The notes under the pieces are model-generated. The model worked only from the letters and a program-made list of their open reading frames with translations, was not told the origin of the DNA and did no database searches. DNA of 64,000 bases, from contig NZ_AP025518.1 of NCBI RefSeq assembly GCF_022179545.1, positions 1,798,001-1,862,000 of the forward strand, read 5' to 3'. Source of the stretch: Mycolicibacterium fortuitum subsp. fortuitum. GTDB taxonomy: Bacteria; Actinomycetota; Actinomycetes; Mycobacteriales; Mycobacteriaceae. Position numbers and translations under genes: made by a program. Positions 6,601-17,001 of this stretch are shown piece by piece (within the stretch, counting starts at the first letter, position 1; each line of letters opens with the position of its first letter).

Positions 6601-9590
6601 CTGCCTTCACGCAGCTGAAACAGGCTGACGGCACCCTCGTCGAATTCTCGCCAACCCCATCGGCTCCGGCCAAGCGTCCTTCTCGCTGGTCGCCCGCCAA
6701 CTGGCCGGTGAACCGGAAGGTTCTCGCCATCGTTGCCGTGCCATTGATCCTGGCGGCGACGTTCGGTGGTTTGCGTATCTATGCCAGTGCCAGCGCCGCC
6801 GGAGATCTTCGGCTGGCCGCCGACCGGGCCGAGTTGATTCCCGACATCGACAGCTACATGGCCGCCATGGAGGGTGTGCTTCTGGCCGCCACCGAAGGCG
6901 GCGATGGGCAGGCGGCGATGTCCACGTTCAATGAGCGGAAATCGGACCTGCAGCAACGACTGGAAGTCACTGACGCGGCCGAAGATGTCGATCAGGCCGT
7001 GGGCAGCCTGCTCACCAAGGGGCCGCAACTGGTCGATGCGGTGATGTCGAACTCGATCGACCTGCGTCAGCGCATCCTCGATTACGGCCCGCTGCTGCTC
7101 ACCGGGGAAGCTGCCATCACCGGTTCGGTGCACAGCAACCAGCAGTCGCTGCAAGCCCAGGTCGAGGCGCTGGCTCGCGCGGTCGGCGCCCGCGGTCAGA
7201 TGGCCATCCAGCAGATGCTGGTCACGGCCGGCGGCGCCGAGCCCGAGCCGTTGTTGCGCACGTCGATGATCACGATGGCCGGTACCGAGCCGTCCACGGT
7301 CGCGGCTCTCACCAAGGTGCTCGGTGGTGGCTCCGAAGAGGCGGCCACGCTTCGTGCCGAGATGGTCAAGCGCATGGCGATGATGTCCAACCCCGGAGTT
7401 CCGCTGGTCGGTAACCCGGACATGCTGGCGTCGCTACAGGCCACCAACACCATCGCGGGCAAGATCATCGAGAAGACCACCGCGGCCATTCCGGCCGCGG
7501 TGGAGGCCCAGGCCAACGATGCCCGCAACGACGCGATCCGCGACGCCATCCTGGTGGCGACCGCGATCATCAGCGCTCTGGTCATCGTGTTGTTGGTGGC
7601 CCGTTCGCTGGTGCGCCCGCTGCGGACGCTTCGCGACAGCGCGCTCAAGGTGGCCCACCAGGACCTGGCCAAGGAGATCGAACGGGTCCGCGCCGGGGGA
7701 GAGCTGGTCCCCGTCACCCCGATTCCCGTGCAGACCACCGAAGAGGTCGGCCAGGTGGCCCACGCCGTCGACGAGTTGCACGAGCAGGCGGTGTTCCTCG
7801 CCGGTGAGCAGGCCCAGCTGCAGTTGCAGGTCTCCGACATGTTCGAGACGCTGTCGCGCCGCAGCCGCTCGCTGGTCGACCAGCAGCTGACGCTGATCGA
7901 TCAGCTGGAACGCAACGAGGACAACCCCGAGCGCTTGGAGAGCCTGTTCCGGCTCGACCACCTGGCCGCTCGCATGCGCCGCAACGGCGCCAACCTGCTG
8001 GTGCTGTCCGGCTCCAAGCTCGCCCGCGAGCACAGCCGCCCGGTGCCGCTGGCGACGGTGATCAATGCCGCCGCATCGGAGGTGGAGGACTACACGCGCG
8101 TCGTCACCGCCTCCGTGGCCGACGTCGAGATCGCCGGTGCCGTCGCGGGCGACCTGATCCACCTGCTGGCAGAGCTGCTCGACAATGCGCTGCGGTACTC
8201 GCCGCCGATTTCGCAGGTGAGAGTGTCAGCCGTGCACGCGGCCAAGGGTGCGTTGGTCATCGAGGTGAGCGACGTCGGTCTGGGCATGACCGAAGCCGAT
8301 CTCCGGGTCGCCAACACCCGTCTGCAGTCCGGCGGCGAGGTCAACCCGTACACCGCGCGCCACATGGGTCTGTTCGTGGTCGGGCGGCTGGCCACCCAAC
8401 ACGGACTCGTCGTGCGGCTGCGCAGTACCGTCGCCGAGGAACCGAGCTCGGGCACCACCGCCGGGGTCTATGTTCCGGCCACCCTGCTGGCCAGGGACGG
8501 CGGAGATGTCGCCGACGAACCCTCCTACGGCATGCCGGTGGACGCGCATGCCGGGATCGCCACGGCCTTGTCGCTCGATGCCGACCCGGCCGACGCCTCG
8601 GTGTTCGGATCCGGGCTTGACGAGCCCCACGTCAACGGTGCCGATGTTCCGTTCGATCTGCTGCCGCAGCGCAGTCCCGGAGCCAGCGGCATCTCGGAGC
8701 TTCCCGGCACGCTGGCACCACAACCGGAACCGGTGGCCGACGAGCCGGTCGAGGAGTCCGCAGGCGAAGCGGACGACGCAGACGAATCGGTCAGCGAGTG
8801 GCCGCAGCAGTGGCCGGTGCATACCGAAGAGAGTGCGGCCCTGGCCAAGGGCCAGATCGGCGCGGCCGCGGCCGACGCGGCAGCCGACGAAGATGTCGAG
8901 TCCGGGCGTCCGTCACCGACCAACACCTCGTCGTTCTTCGCGTCTCGCGGGCAGGCCGCTACCAACGGTGTCAACGGGCTCAATGGTCTGAACGGCCACA
9001 ACGGTCTGAACGGGCACAGCGGCTTGAACGGCACCAGTGGCCTCAACGGTGCTCACACACCGGCGCATGACTCCGGCCAGGAACCTGCCCCGCAGCCTGA
9101 AGAACCGGTCGACTCGGCTCCGGCGCCGATGGACAGCGACGAGGTCCAGGGTGACTCGATCTATCAGTCGATGGTGTCGGAATTCGACATCGACCCGACC
9201 ACGCATGTGCGCAGCGCAGATCTGGACTGGAAGACGGTCTGGGAGAAGGGCTGGTCGGTGGCGGCTGCGGCGCAGGATGCACCCGTCGAGCAGCACACAG
9301 AAGAAGGACTGCCCATGCGTACGCCGGGTGCGCGCCTCGTGCCGGGTGGCGTGGCTGCCGCCGTCGGCGTGGCCGACGAGCCCAACGGCCGTCACCGCAA
9401 CGGTGGAGTACACCGTAACGACGACGGCTTCGAGGCGGTAGCATCGGCAGACGAACCTGACAGCGGCATGTTCGCGGCCTTCAAGCCGCGTGATCCCGAG
9501 GCTGTCCGTGCGAGCACCAGCAACCTTTTCGGAGGCGTGCACGCGGGGCGGTCGCACGCCCGTGAGACCAGAGGAACCGATAACGAATGA
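6597..9590 (+). CDS. conservon sensor kinase-like ATPase (CvnA type)
   Basis: 997 aa. One membrane segment near residues 43-62, an extracellular helical sensor region (NIT-like, about 65-315), a second membrane segment (about 318-340), a HAMP-like linker, a helical segment with [11 protein letters not shown], then a GHKL ATPase (about 470-630: N-box [13 protein letters not shown]1 DVGLGM, G2 GLFVVG). The acidic, low-complexity tail contains an NGLNG repeat (about 789-820). It is the first gene of the kinase/roadblock/DUF742/GTPase/mfpA operon, matching Rv3365c in order. It probably signals from the membrane to the GTPase; whether it phosphorylates is unproven. Confidence 0.9.
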   Translation: MTAFTQLKQADGTLVEFSPTPSAPAKRPSRWSPANWPVNRKVLAIVAVPLILAATFGGLRIYASASAAGDLRLAADRAELIPDIDSYMAAMEGVLLAATEGGDGQAAMSTFNERKSDLQQRLEVTDAAEDVDQAVGSLLTKGPQLVDAVMSNSIDLRQRILDYGPLLLTGEAAITGSVHSNQQSLQAQVEALARAVGARGQMAIQQMLVTAGGAEPEPLLRTSMITMAGTEPSTVAALTKVLGGGSEEAATLRAEMVKRMAMMSNPGVPLVGNPDMLASLQATNTIAGKIIEKTTAAIPAAVEAQANDARNDAIRDAILVATAIISALVIVLLVARSLVRPLRTLRDSALKVAHQDLAKEIERVRAGGELVPVTPIPVQTTEEVGQVAHAVDELHEQAVFLAGEQAQLQLQVSDMFETLSRRSRSLVDQQLTLIDQLERNEDNPERLESLFRLDHLAARMRRNGANLLVLSGSKLAREHSRPVPLATVINAAASEVEDYTRVVTASVADVEIAGAVAGDLIHLLAELLDNALRYSPPISQVRVSAVHAAKGALVIEVSDVGLGMTEADLRVANTRLQSGGEVNPYTARHMGLFVVGRLATQHGLVVRLRSTVAEEPSSGTTAGVYVPATLLARDGGDVADEPSYGMPVDAHAGIATALSLDADPADASVFGSGLDEPHVNGADVPFDLLPQRSPGASGISELPGTLAPQPEPVADEPVEESAGEADDADESVSEWPQQWPVHTEESAALAKGQIGAAAADAAADEDVESGRPSPTNTSSFFASRGQAATNGVNGLNGLNGHNGLNGHSGLNGTSGLNGAHTPAHDSGQEPAPQPEEPVDSAPAPMDSDEVQGDSIYQSMVSEFDIDPTTHVRSADLDWKTVWEKGWSVAAAAQDAPVEQHTEEGLPMRTPGARLVPGGVAAAVGVADEPNGRHRNGGVHRNDDGFEAVASADEPDSGMFAAFKPRDPEAVRASTSNLFGGVHAGRSHARETRGTDNE
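8964..9054 (+). repeat. short in-frame NGLNG repeat within the kinase gene
   Basis: About ten imperfect 9-bp units of the form AACGG-CTG/GTC-.. encode Asn-Gly-Leu/Val/His triplets ([17 protein letters not shown] and on). The tract is in frame and probably varies in copy number between strains. It lies in the disordered tail after the ATPase domain. Confidence 0.8.
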
Positions 9591-9994
9591 CCCGTCCGAC
9601 GCAGCGCGACTCCCTGGACTGGCTCGTGTCCAAGTTCGCCCGCGAAGTATCCGGGGTGTCCCACGCGGTGCTGGTCTCGGCCGACGGACTGCTGATGGCT
9701 GCCAGCGAACACATGCCGATCGAGCGGGCCGACCAGCTCGCCGCGGTGGCCTCCGGTCTGGCCAGCCTGGCCACCGGCGCCTCCCAGTTGTTCAACGGCG
9801 GTCACGTGATGCAGTCGGTGGTCGAGATGGAGAACGGCTACCTGCTGCTGATGCGGGTGGGCGACGGTTCCAACCTGGCCACCCTGACCGCCCCGTCGTG
9901 TGACATCGGACAGGTCGGCTACGAGATGGCCATTTTGGTCGAACGCGTCGGCGCGGTGGTGCAGTCTTCGCGCCGCACGCCGCAGCCGTCCTGA
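9587..9994 (+). CDS. roadblock/LC7 domain protein (CvnB type)
   Basis: 135 aa, a single roadblock/LC7 fold ([21 protein letters not shown], then [18 protein letters not shown]). Its ATG overlaps the kinase stop (ATGA). Roadblock proteins act with small GTPases; in conservons they are thought to bridge the kinase and the GTPase at the membrane. Corresponds in order and size to Rv3364c. Confidence 0.9.
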   Translation: MTRPTQRDSLDWLVSKFAREVSGVSHAVLVSADGLLMAASEHMPIERADQLAAVASGLASLATGASQLFNGGHVMQSVVEMENGYLLLMRVGDGSNLATLTAPSCDIGQVGYEMAILVERVGAVVQSSRRTPQPS

Positions 9995-10028
9995 GTCCCC
10001 GACCCCTTCTGCCCTTCGCGAGGTGCCT

Positions 10029-10394
10029 GTGGACGAACCGGAACCCACCGATCGCCCGAGTTTGGTGCGGCCGTACACCCTGACGGCCGGCCGTACCGAC
10101 TCCCGCGTACACCTTCCGCTGGAAGCGCCGGTGCAAAAAACCGACACGACACGTGAACCGCGCTGGACTGGCCACGATGTGCGCGCACAGATCGTAGAGT
10201 TGTGCACCGGCAGTCCTTCGGTCGCCGAAATTGCCGCTCATTTATCTCTCCCGCTCGGCGTGGCGCGCGTGCTGATCGGGGACCTGGTGACGCAGGGTTA
10301 TCTACGGGTGGAAGCCACCCTTGATGATTCGGCTAGCTTCGACGAACGCCGCGAATTGATTGGAAGGACCCTGCGTGGCCTACGAGCACTCTGA
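10029..10394 (+). CDS. DUF742 protein (CvnC type)
   Basis: 121 aa from a GTG at 10029, chosen because GCGAGG lies 5-8 nt upstream and the product then begins MDEPEPTDRPSLVRPYTLTAGRT, the usual N-terminus. The open frame extends further upstream only by overlapping the roadblock gene. The C-terminal half (VRAQIVELCTGSPSVAEIAAHLSLPLGVARVLIGDLVTQGYLRV) is winged-helix-like. Third gene of the conservon; its 3' end overlaps the GTPase gene. Confidence 0.88.
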   Translation: MDEPEPTDRPSLVRPYTLTAGRTDSRVHLPLEAPVQKTDTTREPRWTGHDVRAQIVELCTGSPSVAEIAAHLSLPLGVARVLIGDLVTQGYLRVEATLDDSASFDERRELIGRTLRGLRAL

Positions 10395-10986
10395 ACCCCG
10401 CTCGGCCTCCGGCGGTGGCGCCCCCCGACGAGGGGCCGCCTCGACGAAGATCGTCATCTCCGGCGGGTTCGGCGCAGGGAAGACGACGTTCGTGGGCGCG
10501 GTCTCCGAGATCATGCCGCTGCGCACAGAAGCGTTGGTCACCAACGTGTCTGAGGGCGTCGACGCCCTGGACGGCACCCCGGACAAGCGCACCACCACGG
10601 TCGCGATGGACTTCGGCCGCATCACGCTGGACGAGGATCTGGTGTTGTACCTGTTCGGTACCCCCGGCCAGCGACGGTTCTGGTTCATGTGGGACGACCT
10701 GGTGCGCGGCGCGATCGGGGCGATCATCCTGGTCGATGTGCGGCGCCTGCAGGACAGCTTCGCGGCGGTCGACTTCTTCGAGGCCCGCAAGCTGCCGTTC
10801 ATCGTCGCGGTGAACGAGTTCGACGACGCGCCAAAGCATCCCACCCAGGCGGTCCGTAAGGCCCTGGCACTGCCCGAGCACATTCCGGTGGTCGCCGTGG
10901 ACGCCCGCGACCGCAACTCGGCCAAGGCTGCGCTGATCGCCGTCACCGAGTACTCGTTGACGACGATGTCGGCGTTGCCCGGCTGA
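10375..10986 (+). CDS. mfpB: conservon small GTPase (CvnD/MfpB type)
   Basis: 203 aa from GTG 10375, with GGAAGG 7 nt upstream; it overlaps the DUF742 stop by 20 bp. P-loop GGFGAGKTT, a G3-like segment LFGTPGQRRF and a G4 NEFD in place of NKxD mark the Ras-like conservon GTPases. In mycobacteria the GTPase next to mfpA has been described as a functional partner of MfpA in fluoroquinolone tolerance (recalled literature). The mfpA start is 3 bp after the stop. Confidence 0.9.
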   Translation: MAYEHSEPRSASGGGAPRRGAASTKIVISGGFGAGKTTFVGAVSEIMPLRTEALVTNVSEGVDALDGTPDKRTTTVAMDFGRITLDEDLVLYLFGTPGQRRFWFMWDDLVRGAIGAIILVDVRRLQDSFAAVDFFEARKLPFIVAVNEFDDAPKHPTQAVRKALALPEHIPVVAVDARDRNSAKAALIAVTEYSLTTMSALPG

Positions 10987-10989
10987 GGC

Positions 10990-11553
10990 GTGGTAGCTGA
11001 CGAAACCGCCTGGGCGGACAGGGAATTCACTGGTCACGACTTCCGCGAGGAAGATCTGAGCCGGTTGACCACCGAGCGGGTGGTGTTCACCGAGTGCGAT
11101 TTCAGCGGCGTCGACCTGTCGGAGTCACAGCATTCGGGCTCGGCGTTCCGCAACTGCACGTTCCGTCGCGCCACGCTGTGGCACAGCACGTTCACCAACT
11201 GCAGCCTGCTGGGTTCGGTGTTCACCGAGTGCCGGTTGCGACCGATCAAGATCGTGGAATCGGATCTGACCCTGGCCGTGCTCGGCGGCTGTGATCTGCG
11301 TGGCGTCGACCTGTCGGACTGCCGGTTGCGCGAAGCCAGTCTGGTCGGCGTGGACCTGCGCAAGGCCATTCTGCGGCAAGCCGATCTGACCGGTGCGCGG
11401 GTTCAGGACGCCAAGCTGGACGAGGCCGACCTGCGCGGCGCGCGCGTCGACCCCACCTTCTGGACCACGGCGAAACTACGCGGCGCCAAGATCGACATCG
11501 CCCAGGCGCTGGCCTACTCGGCCGCCCACGGCCTCGACGTCCACGGCGCCTAG
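10990..11553 (+). CDS. mfpA: pentapeptide-repeat gyrase-binding protein MfpA
   Basis: 187 aa; GTG start 3 bp after the GTPase stop. Nearly the whole protein is pentapeptide repeats with Leu/Phe at the centre (TFRRA TLWHS TFTNC, DLRGV DLSDC RLREA, DLTGA, KLDEA DLRGA), which fold into a right-handed quadrilateral helix that mimics DNA. MfpA binds DNA gyrase and modulates fluoroquinolone action. It ends the conservon and converges on the FHA/ABC gene, 29 bp away. Confidence 0.93.
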   Translation: MVADETAWADREFTGHDFREEDLSRLTTERVVFTECDFSGVDLSESQHSGSAFRNCTFRRATLWHSTFTNCSLLGSVFTECRLRPIKIVESDLTLAVLGGCDLRGVDLSDCRLREASLVGVDLRKAILRQADLTGARVQDAKLDEADLRGARVDPTFWTTAKLRGAKIDIAQALAYSAAHGLDVHGA

Positions 11554-11582
11554 CTCCTCGCTGAGCGCCCGGGGGCGTGGCG

Positions 11583-14216
11583 TCAGGAGGACTTCAGCCT
11601 GATCCGCCAGCGGACGAAACCGGTGTAGCAGATGCACAGCAGGGCCAGCAGGCCGATGTTGATCAGCCACACCGTCGGGGTGTGCTTCCAGTGTGAGTCG
11701 GCGGGCAGCAGCGGCGGCGGCACCAGACGTGTCAGGTCGATGGTGGATGCGGAGGCCGCGAAGCCCCAGCGGGCCGGGGTGATCCAGGACAGCTGATCCA
11801 GCACGACGCGGTCGGTCACCGGGATCATGCCGCCGGAGAACACCAGCTGGCTCATCACGGTCACGACCAGCAGCGGCATGATCTGCTCGGCCGAGCGGGC
11901 CAGCGCCGAGAGGGCGAGACCGACCATCGCCGAGGCCACACAGGTCATCGAGATGTCGATGAACAGTTCCAAGTTGCGGCTGCCGATGAAGGCGCCGCTG
12001 TCCGTGGCGTTCGGACCCCATCCTTTACCCAGGATCGTGATCACCGTGACGATGGCGGACTGGATCACCGCGAACACCGCGAAGACCGCGATCTTGGCCA
12101 TGAGATAGGCCGTCGTCGACAGGCCCACGGCCTGCTCACGACGGAAGATCGCCTGTTCACCGATCAGGGCGCGGATGGTCAGCGCGGTGCCCATGAAGAT
12201 CGCGCCGACGTTGAGCATCACCAGGATCTGGCCCGGTTCGTTGGGCGCCTCACCGCCTTGGACGGCGGGCACCGGCAGACCGAACCCGACATCACCGGGC
12301 ACCGACAGTGAGAGGACACCCATGATGAACGGCAGCATCAACAGGAACGCGGTATAGCCGCGGTCGGACACGATCAGCCGGACCTGCCTGCGGGCGATCG
12401 TGGAGAGCTGGCGGAACAGGCTGGTATGGGTCGGCTCGCCGAGGCTTTCCGGTTTCTCGGCGGGCGGTTTCGGCGGCGGGGGGCCGTGCTTGGCGAGGTA
12501 ACGCTGCTTGGCGCCTTCAGGGTCACCGGCGACGGTGCTGAAGATGTCGGCCCAGTTGGTCGTGCCTAGTTCCTCGCCGATCTGGCTGGGCGGCCCGCAG
12601 AACGCGGTCTTCCCGCCGGGCGCCAGGAGCAGGACCTGATCGCACACATCGAGATAGGTCAGCGAGTGGGTGATCACGAGCACGACGCGGCCGGCGTCGG
12701 CCAGCTGCCGCAGCATGGTCATCACCTGGCGGTCCAGCGCCGGGTCCAGGCCTGAGGTGGGTTCGTCGAGGATCAGCAGCGACGGGCCGGTCAGCAGCTC
12801 CAGCGCCACCGACGCGCGTTTACGCTGCCCGCCGGACAGCTTGTCGACACGGGTGTCGAGATGCTTGGTCATCTCGAGCTCTTCGAGCACCTGCATGACG
12901 ACCTGTTCACGGTCGGCCTTGGTGGTGTCGGGCGGCAGCCGCAGTTCGGCGGCATACATGAGCGCTTGGCGGACGGTGAGCTGACCGTGCACCACATCGT
13001 CCTGCGGCACCATGCCGATGCGGGATCGCAGCGAGGCGTACTCGGCGTGGACATCGTGGCCTTCGAAGGTGACCGTGCCGCTGGTCGGATGGGTCAGGCC
13101 CGCGACCTGCCGCGCGAACGTCGACTTGCCCGCACCCGAGGGGCCGATCACGGCGGTCAACATACCCGGCCGGGCATCGAGCGAGATGTTCTCGAGCAGC
13201 GTCTTGTTGCCCTCGATGGTCCAGGTCAGAGCCCGCACCTCGAGCCCGCCGGTGCGGGTGTCGGCCTCGGTTTCACTGCGGCGGACCAGCGTGCCGCCGG
13301 TGAACACCAGGTCGACATTGCCGATGGTGACCACGTCACCGTCGTGCAGAACGGCGGAGTCCACCCGGGTGCCGTTGACGAACGTGCCGTTGATGCTGCG
13401 CTCGTCGCGGATGGCGGTGCCGCCGGTCATCGGGATCAGCGTCGCGTGATGCCGCGAGGCGAGCACATCGGGGATGACGATGTCGTTGTCGGTCTCGCGG
13501 CCGATCTTGACCGCACCTGCCGGCACCGGGCTGGGACGCCCGGGCCGCAGGATCTTGAGCATGCTGGTCGCGATGTTGCCGCCGGACTCACTGCTACCGC
13601 GGTCCGGGGTGGCGGCCGGGCCCATCGTCGTCGGCGCGGCAGCCGGGTTCGAGTTGCGAACCGGTTGGGGCTGATAGGACCGCGGCCCGCTGGGATGACC
13701 GGTTTGCGGACCGCTCGGGTAGCCGCTCTGCGGACCGCTGGGATAACCGGTGGGCGGCGTCGGGTAGCGCGGTTGCGGGCCCGAGGAGTAGCCGGAGCGT
13801 GGGGCCGAGGGCGGTTGGCCGTAGGCCTGCCGGCCGGGCGCGGCCTGGGTGGGCCAGGCGCCACTGGGCCGGTTGGCGATCGGCACCGCTGCGGTGGGCG
13901 TGCGCCCCACGGCGCCTTCGTGGCGGCCGACCTCGAAGGTCAGCTGCGGGCCGTCGGGGTTGCCGATGTTGACGACCTGGCCGTCATGGATGTCGATCGT
14001 GGGTACGCGGCGGCCGTTGGCGTACATGCCGTTGAGGCTGCCGTTGTCGATCGCGATCCATCGACCTTGGTCGAAGCGCAGCACCAGGTGGGCACGCGAG
14101 ATCAGCGGGTGGGCGATGCGGACGTCGGCGCGGAGGTCTCGGCCGATGACGACATCGTTGCCTGGGGCAAAGGTACGGGTCGACCCGTCGTAACGAACGG
14201 TCAGCGCAGGGCTCAT
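11583..14216 (-). CDS. FHA-domain ABC transporter, Rv1747-like
   Basis: 877 aa from ATG 14216 (MSPALTVRYDG); the open frame upstream has unrelated composition. Order: FHA domain 1 (residues 1-95), Pro/Gly-rich linker with PSGPQ repeats (about 105-215), FHA domain 2 (about 225-295), ABC ATPase (about 310-530; Walker A GPSGAGKST, signature LSGGQRKR, Walker B LLILDEPTSGLD), ABC-2 membrane domain with about six helices. Rv1747 is an exporter controlled by FHA binding to phosphothreonine. A half-transporter, it probably dimerises. Next to mfpA here, but convergent with it. Confidence 0.9.
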   Translation of the reverse strand: MSPALTVRYDGSTRTFAPGNDVVIGRDLRADVRIAHPLISRAHLVLRFDQGRWIAIDNGSLNGMYANGRRVPTIDIHDGQVVNIGNPDGPQLTFEVGRHEGAVGRTPTAAVPIANRPSGAWPTQAAPGRQAYGQPPSAPRSGYSSGPQPRYPTPPTGYPSGPQSGYPSGPQTGHPSGPRSYQPQPVRNSNPAAAPTTMGPAATPDRGSSESGGNIATSMLKILRPGRPSPVPAGAVKIGRETDNDIVIPDVLASRHHATLIPMTGGTAIRDERSINGTFVNGTRVDSAVLHDGDVVTIGNVDLVFTGGTLVRRSETEADTRTGGLEVRALTWTIEGNKTLLENISLDARPGMLTAVIGPSGAGKSTFARQVAGLTHPTSGTVTFEGHDVHAEYASLRSRIGMVPQDDVVHGQLTVRQALMYAAELRLPPDTTKADREQVVMQVLEELEMTKHLDTRVDKLSGGQRKRASVALELLTGPSLLILDEPTSGLDPALDRQVMTMLRQLADAGRVVLVITHSLTYLDVCDQVLLLAPGGKTAFCGPPSQIGEELGTTNWADIFSTVAGDPEGAKQRYLAKHGPPPPKPPAEKPESLGEPTHTSLFRQLSTIARRQVRLIVSDRGYTAFLLMLPFIMGVLSLSVPGDVGFGLPVPAVQGGEAPNEPGQILVMLNVGAIFMGTALTIRALIGEQAIFRREQAVGLSTTAYLMAKIAVFAVFAVIQSAIVTVITILGKGWGPNATDSGAFIGSRNLELFIDISMTCVASAMVGLALSALARSAEQIMPLLVVTVMSQLVFSGGMIPVTDRVVLDQLSWITPARWGFAASASTIDLTRLVPPPLLPADSHWKHTPTVWLINIGLLALLCICYTGFVRWRIRLKSS
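13660..13815 (-). repeat. Pro/Ser/Gly repeat in the FHA linker
   Basis: Imperfect tandem repeats of about 24 bp (units like GGACCGCTGGGATA on the plus strand) encode GYPSGPQ-type heptads between the two FHA domains of the ABC transporter. The tract is disordered and may hold kinase target sites. The repeat stays in frame. Confidence 0.7.
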
Positions 14217-14292
14217 CGCGCTCAACTGTATCGGTTGTTTTGACCGGGGCTGGGCCGTTGCGGTGGTGTCGCGGCGTGTGACGATGGCACGC

Positions 14293-16062
14293 ATGGGTTC
14301 TGAAGGGGCGCAGAAGGCGGCCGACCGGGTGCTCGGCGTGCTGCGGTATGTGGGCACGGTACTGGCCGGCGCGGCTGTGGTGTGGTTGGTGTGGGCGGCG
14401 GCGCTGAGCGCCTGGGCGCGGCTGGTTTCACCGCACAGCACAGGTGAAAGCGCTTGGTACGTATCCGGCGTGCACCGCTGGGGCGACGCGCTGCCGAACC
14501 GGATGGCGCTGGTGGTGGTGGTGATCGCGGTGGTGGTGATCGCGGCCATGGTCTACAGCGTGTGGCGCGGACACACCGACCGCGATCTGGCGGCCACCCC
14601 GGTCGGCGCGGCGAGCGTGGCGGCGGTCCTGGTCATCGCTTACCTCAGCCAGGGCATCCCGGCGTTCTACCGGAGGGTGATGGACAGTGCTCCGGTCACC
14701 ACGGCCCTGCCTCTCGGCGCGGCGGCCTGGTGGTTGTGTCTGGCCGGTGCGGCGGCGGCGCTCGTGGCGGCCCGGGCCTTCCCGCGGCTGGAACGCGCCT
14801 CGGTGAAGTTGCTGGCGGTCGGTGCAGCGATCGCAGTCGTGGTCGCATCGGTGGTGACGGTGGGTGCGGTGCGCGCCGGTGACGACGGGCGCTTCGTCGA
14901 CGCGACGACGGCGGCTGCCACCGATGCGCCGGCGATGCCCGCCGCGCTGGGGAAGCGGACGTTCACCGTGTCGGTGCCTGATGCATTCGTCGACACCAGC
15001 CTGCCGGTGTACGACATCGGTTCGGCCGGGGCCGGTTTCGCTGTGCACCGGGCCGGCCGAATCACGGCCTACGGCGCCGACGGCAAGGAGCGCTGGCACT
15101 ACGCGCGGACCGGGCCGGCTGATGTCGGCGTGGGCGGGATGCGGGTGGTCGACAACGGCGCCACGGTATTGGCGTTCATCGACGGTGCAGTGATCGGGCT
15201 CGACGCTGTTACCGGAGAACGCCTGTGGAGCAGTGGCGACACGGACCTGGTCGAGGCGGCGCGTGGACGTTTTCGTGCCGCGACCGGCCCATTCATCGTG
15301 GGCTGGAACGACGAGCGCACCTGGACGCGCTACGACAGCCGGACCGGTCGGACTTTGTGGAGTGTGCCCGCACCCCATCCCGGTTGCGGCATGACCGAAC
15401 CCGTGGTGACGGCTTCCGGTGTCGTGTCCACGGTCCAATGTGAGGACGGCAAGGTCTGGTTGAGCGCGCTCGATCCCGAAACCGGGCAAATCGGTTGGGA
15501 CACACTGCTGACGGAAGCAAAGGTAGACCCGACGGCGCCGATGGATCAGCGTTACCTCAGGCTCTCGACCCGGCCGGCCAACGGTATCGGGGTGTTCGTT
15601 TCGATGACGGGTGCCGGTTCGCCGAGCAGGGCACTGTATGCCGATGTCGTTCACCGGAATGTCAGCCCGTTGCCGGCAGATGGGCGTCTCGCCGAATCAT
15701 ACGGTCCCGGTGATGATTTCGTGGTGTGGTATCTGAACGATCTGACTACTCGGCTGACTCTGTTCGGCGCTGACGGGCGCCAACGGTGCCAGCTTCCCGA
15801 CGGTCTTGAACCGGTTCGGATGAATGTGCCGAGCCTGCGTGCTGATCAACCGGCCTACGTCGCGTTCCCTGACACCGTGGTCGTCGCCGACCGTGGCGGA
15901 CGGGGTGCTGCGGGTGCACTGCGGACCTTCGATGCCAAGAGCTGCGCCCAGACCGCGGCGGTGCCTGCCGCATCGGTGGATGGCTTGGTGCCGGCGCCGG
16001 GCGCGGTGTTGGTGCTGCGTCGGGACGGACAGACGCTGCAGATCGACGGGTACACCGCCTAG
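14293..16062 (+). CDS. membrane protein with PQQ-like beta-propeller
   Basis: 589 aa from ATG 14293 (ATG 14284 and GTG 14263 are also in frame; none has a good Shine-Dalgarno). About five N-terminal membrane helices (residues up to about 200) are followed by an extracellular beta-propeller with WD/PQQ-like repeats (ITAYGADGKERWHY, VIGLDAVTGERLWSSGD, RYDSRTGRTLWSV, LSALDPETGQIGWDT). Probably a binding or sensing module outside the cell; ligand unknown. Divergent from the FHA/ABC gene by under 80 bp. Confidence 0.8.
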   Translation: MGSEGAQKAADRVLGVLRYVGTVLAGAAVVWLVWAAALSAWARLVSPHSTGESAWYVSGVHRWGDALPNRMALVVVVIAVVVIAAMVYSVWRGHTDRDLAATPVGAASVAAVLVIAYLSQGIPAFYRRVMDSAPVTTALPLGAAAWWLCLAGAAAALVAARAFPRLERASVKLLAVGAAIAVVVASVVTVGAVRAGDDGRFVDATTAAATDAPAMPAALGKRTFTVSVPDAFVDTSLPVYDIGSAGAGFAVHRAGRITAYGADGKERWHYARTGPADVGVGGMRVVDNGATVLAFIDGAVIGLDAVTGERLWSSGDTDLVEAARGRFRAATGPFIVGWNDERTWTRYDSRTGRTLWSVPAPHPGCGMTEPVVTASGVVSTVQCEDGKVWLSALDPETGQIGWDTLLTEAKVDPTAPMDQRYLRLSTRPANGIGVFVSMTGAGSPSRALYADVVHRNVSPLPADGRLAESYGPGDDFVVWYLNDLTTRLTLFGADGRQRCQLPDGLEPVRMNVPSLRADQPAYVAFPDTVVVADRGGRGAAGALRTFDAKSCAQTAAVPAASVDGLVPAPGAVLVLRRDGQTLQIDGYTA

Positions 16063-16081
16063 CTGTCGTCGATGAGGCCGG

Positions 16082-16993
16082 TCACGGCCTGGCGTTGGCC
16101 AGCGCCGGTACCGCTTCTGATGGATAGCGGTCCTGGGCGTCCCAGACGTCGGCGGTCTGCACGGCCCAGAAGATGGCGAACAGCACGATGAGGATGAGTT
16201 CGACGGTGATCACACCGAAGTGCCAGCCCAGGATCAGCAGCACGACGCCGGCCACGACCGTGACGAGCATGAGTGCGGCGATCGTCGCGTAGAACCGGGC
16301 CAGATGCCGGCGGACGGCTGCCCTGGCGTAGCACGCGTGGTAGACCGCTACCAGCGTGATGGCCAGAAACATCGCCACCGCGGCGATCACGTGTGCGTGT
16401 TGGGCGAACCAGTCCCACAGCATCAGTGGGGCTCCGGCAACGGAGATGGCCAATAGCGCTGCCGGAAGCCACTTTTCGATCCCAAGCAGCGCGGTGGCGA
16501 TGGTCTTCCACAGGGACGCGGCCTCGGCGCAGGACGGTTCGGACGCGACCGGGGCCTGCTGGGGCCGCCGCCAGCGATCGAGCGCCAGGTACATGCCGGT
16601 GCCGACGGCTACGGCCACGAACAACGCGGCGACATTGTTGGCGACGCCGCCGAAGGGGTCGGCCACGGTCGGAAGCCAGGGCTGACACAGGTCGTCACCG
16701 GGGCCGGTCGGTACCAGCGCCACGATGAAGGCCATGAATCCGGAGTAGTTGAGCAGCGCGTCCTCACCTACCCGGCTGCCCTTGTAGGCGATCAGACAGA
16801 TGCCGATGGCGCACAGCGAGGCCAGGAACACCGCGTGGGTGCGGGTGTAGAAGAAGGCGCTGATCGACCCCTGCGGGCAGCTGTGCGCCCACGTCAACGC
16901 CAGTGAGGTCAACAGGAAGACCACCAGCGCAACAAGTCCGACCCGCACGTAGCGGTAGGTCACCATGGTGTCGCTGGGGTCGTTGCCACCCAT
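16082..16993 (-). CDS. polytopic membrane protein, unknown function
   Basis: 303 aa from ATG 16993, 8 bp downstream of the reductase stop, so likely cotranscribed with it. About eight hydrophobic helices and no catalytic motif; a conserved-looking loop PTGPGDDLCQPW lies between helices 3 and 4. An in-frame ATG at 17071 would extend it into the upstream gene and is less likely. Function not recognised. Confidence 0.7.
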   Translation of the reverse strand: MGGNDPSDTMVTYRYVRVGLVALVVFLLTSLALTWAHSCPQGSISAFFYTRTHAVFLASLCAIGICLIAYKGSRVGEDALLNYSGFMAFIVALVPTGPGDDLCQPWLPTVADPFGGVANNVAALFVAVAVGTGMYLALDRWRRPQQAPVASEPSCAEAASLWKTIATALLGIEKWLPAALLAISVAGAPLMLWDWFAQHAHVIAAVAMFLAITLVAVYHACYARAAVRRHLARFYATIAALMLVTVVAGVVLLILGWHFGVITVELILIVLFAIFWAVQTADVWDAQDRYPSEAVPALANARP

Positions 16994-17001
16994 GGAAGCT
17001 A

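Noticed and set aside
8964..9054. Possible CRISPR-like or VNTR array
   Set aside because: Units are 9 bp, in frame and without spacers: a coding repeat.
9900..10028. Longer start for the DUF742 gene
   Set aside because: The extra 43 codons overlap the roadblock gene, and the GTG at 10029 has a ribosome site and the family N-terminus.
12861..14243. 460-codon plus-strand open frame opposite the FHA/ABC gene
   Set aside because: Shadow of the FHA/ABC coding frame; low complexity and no recognisable domain.
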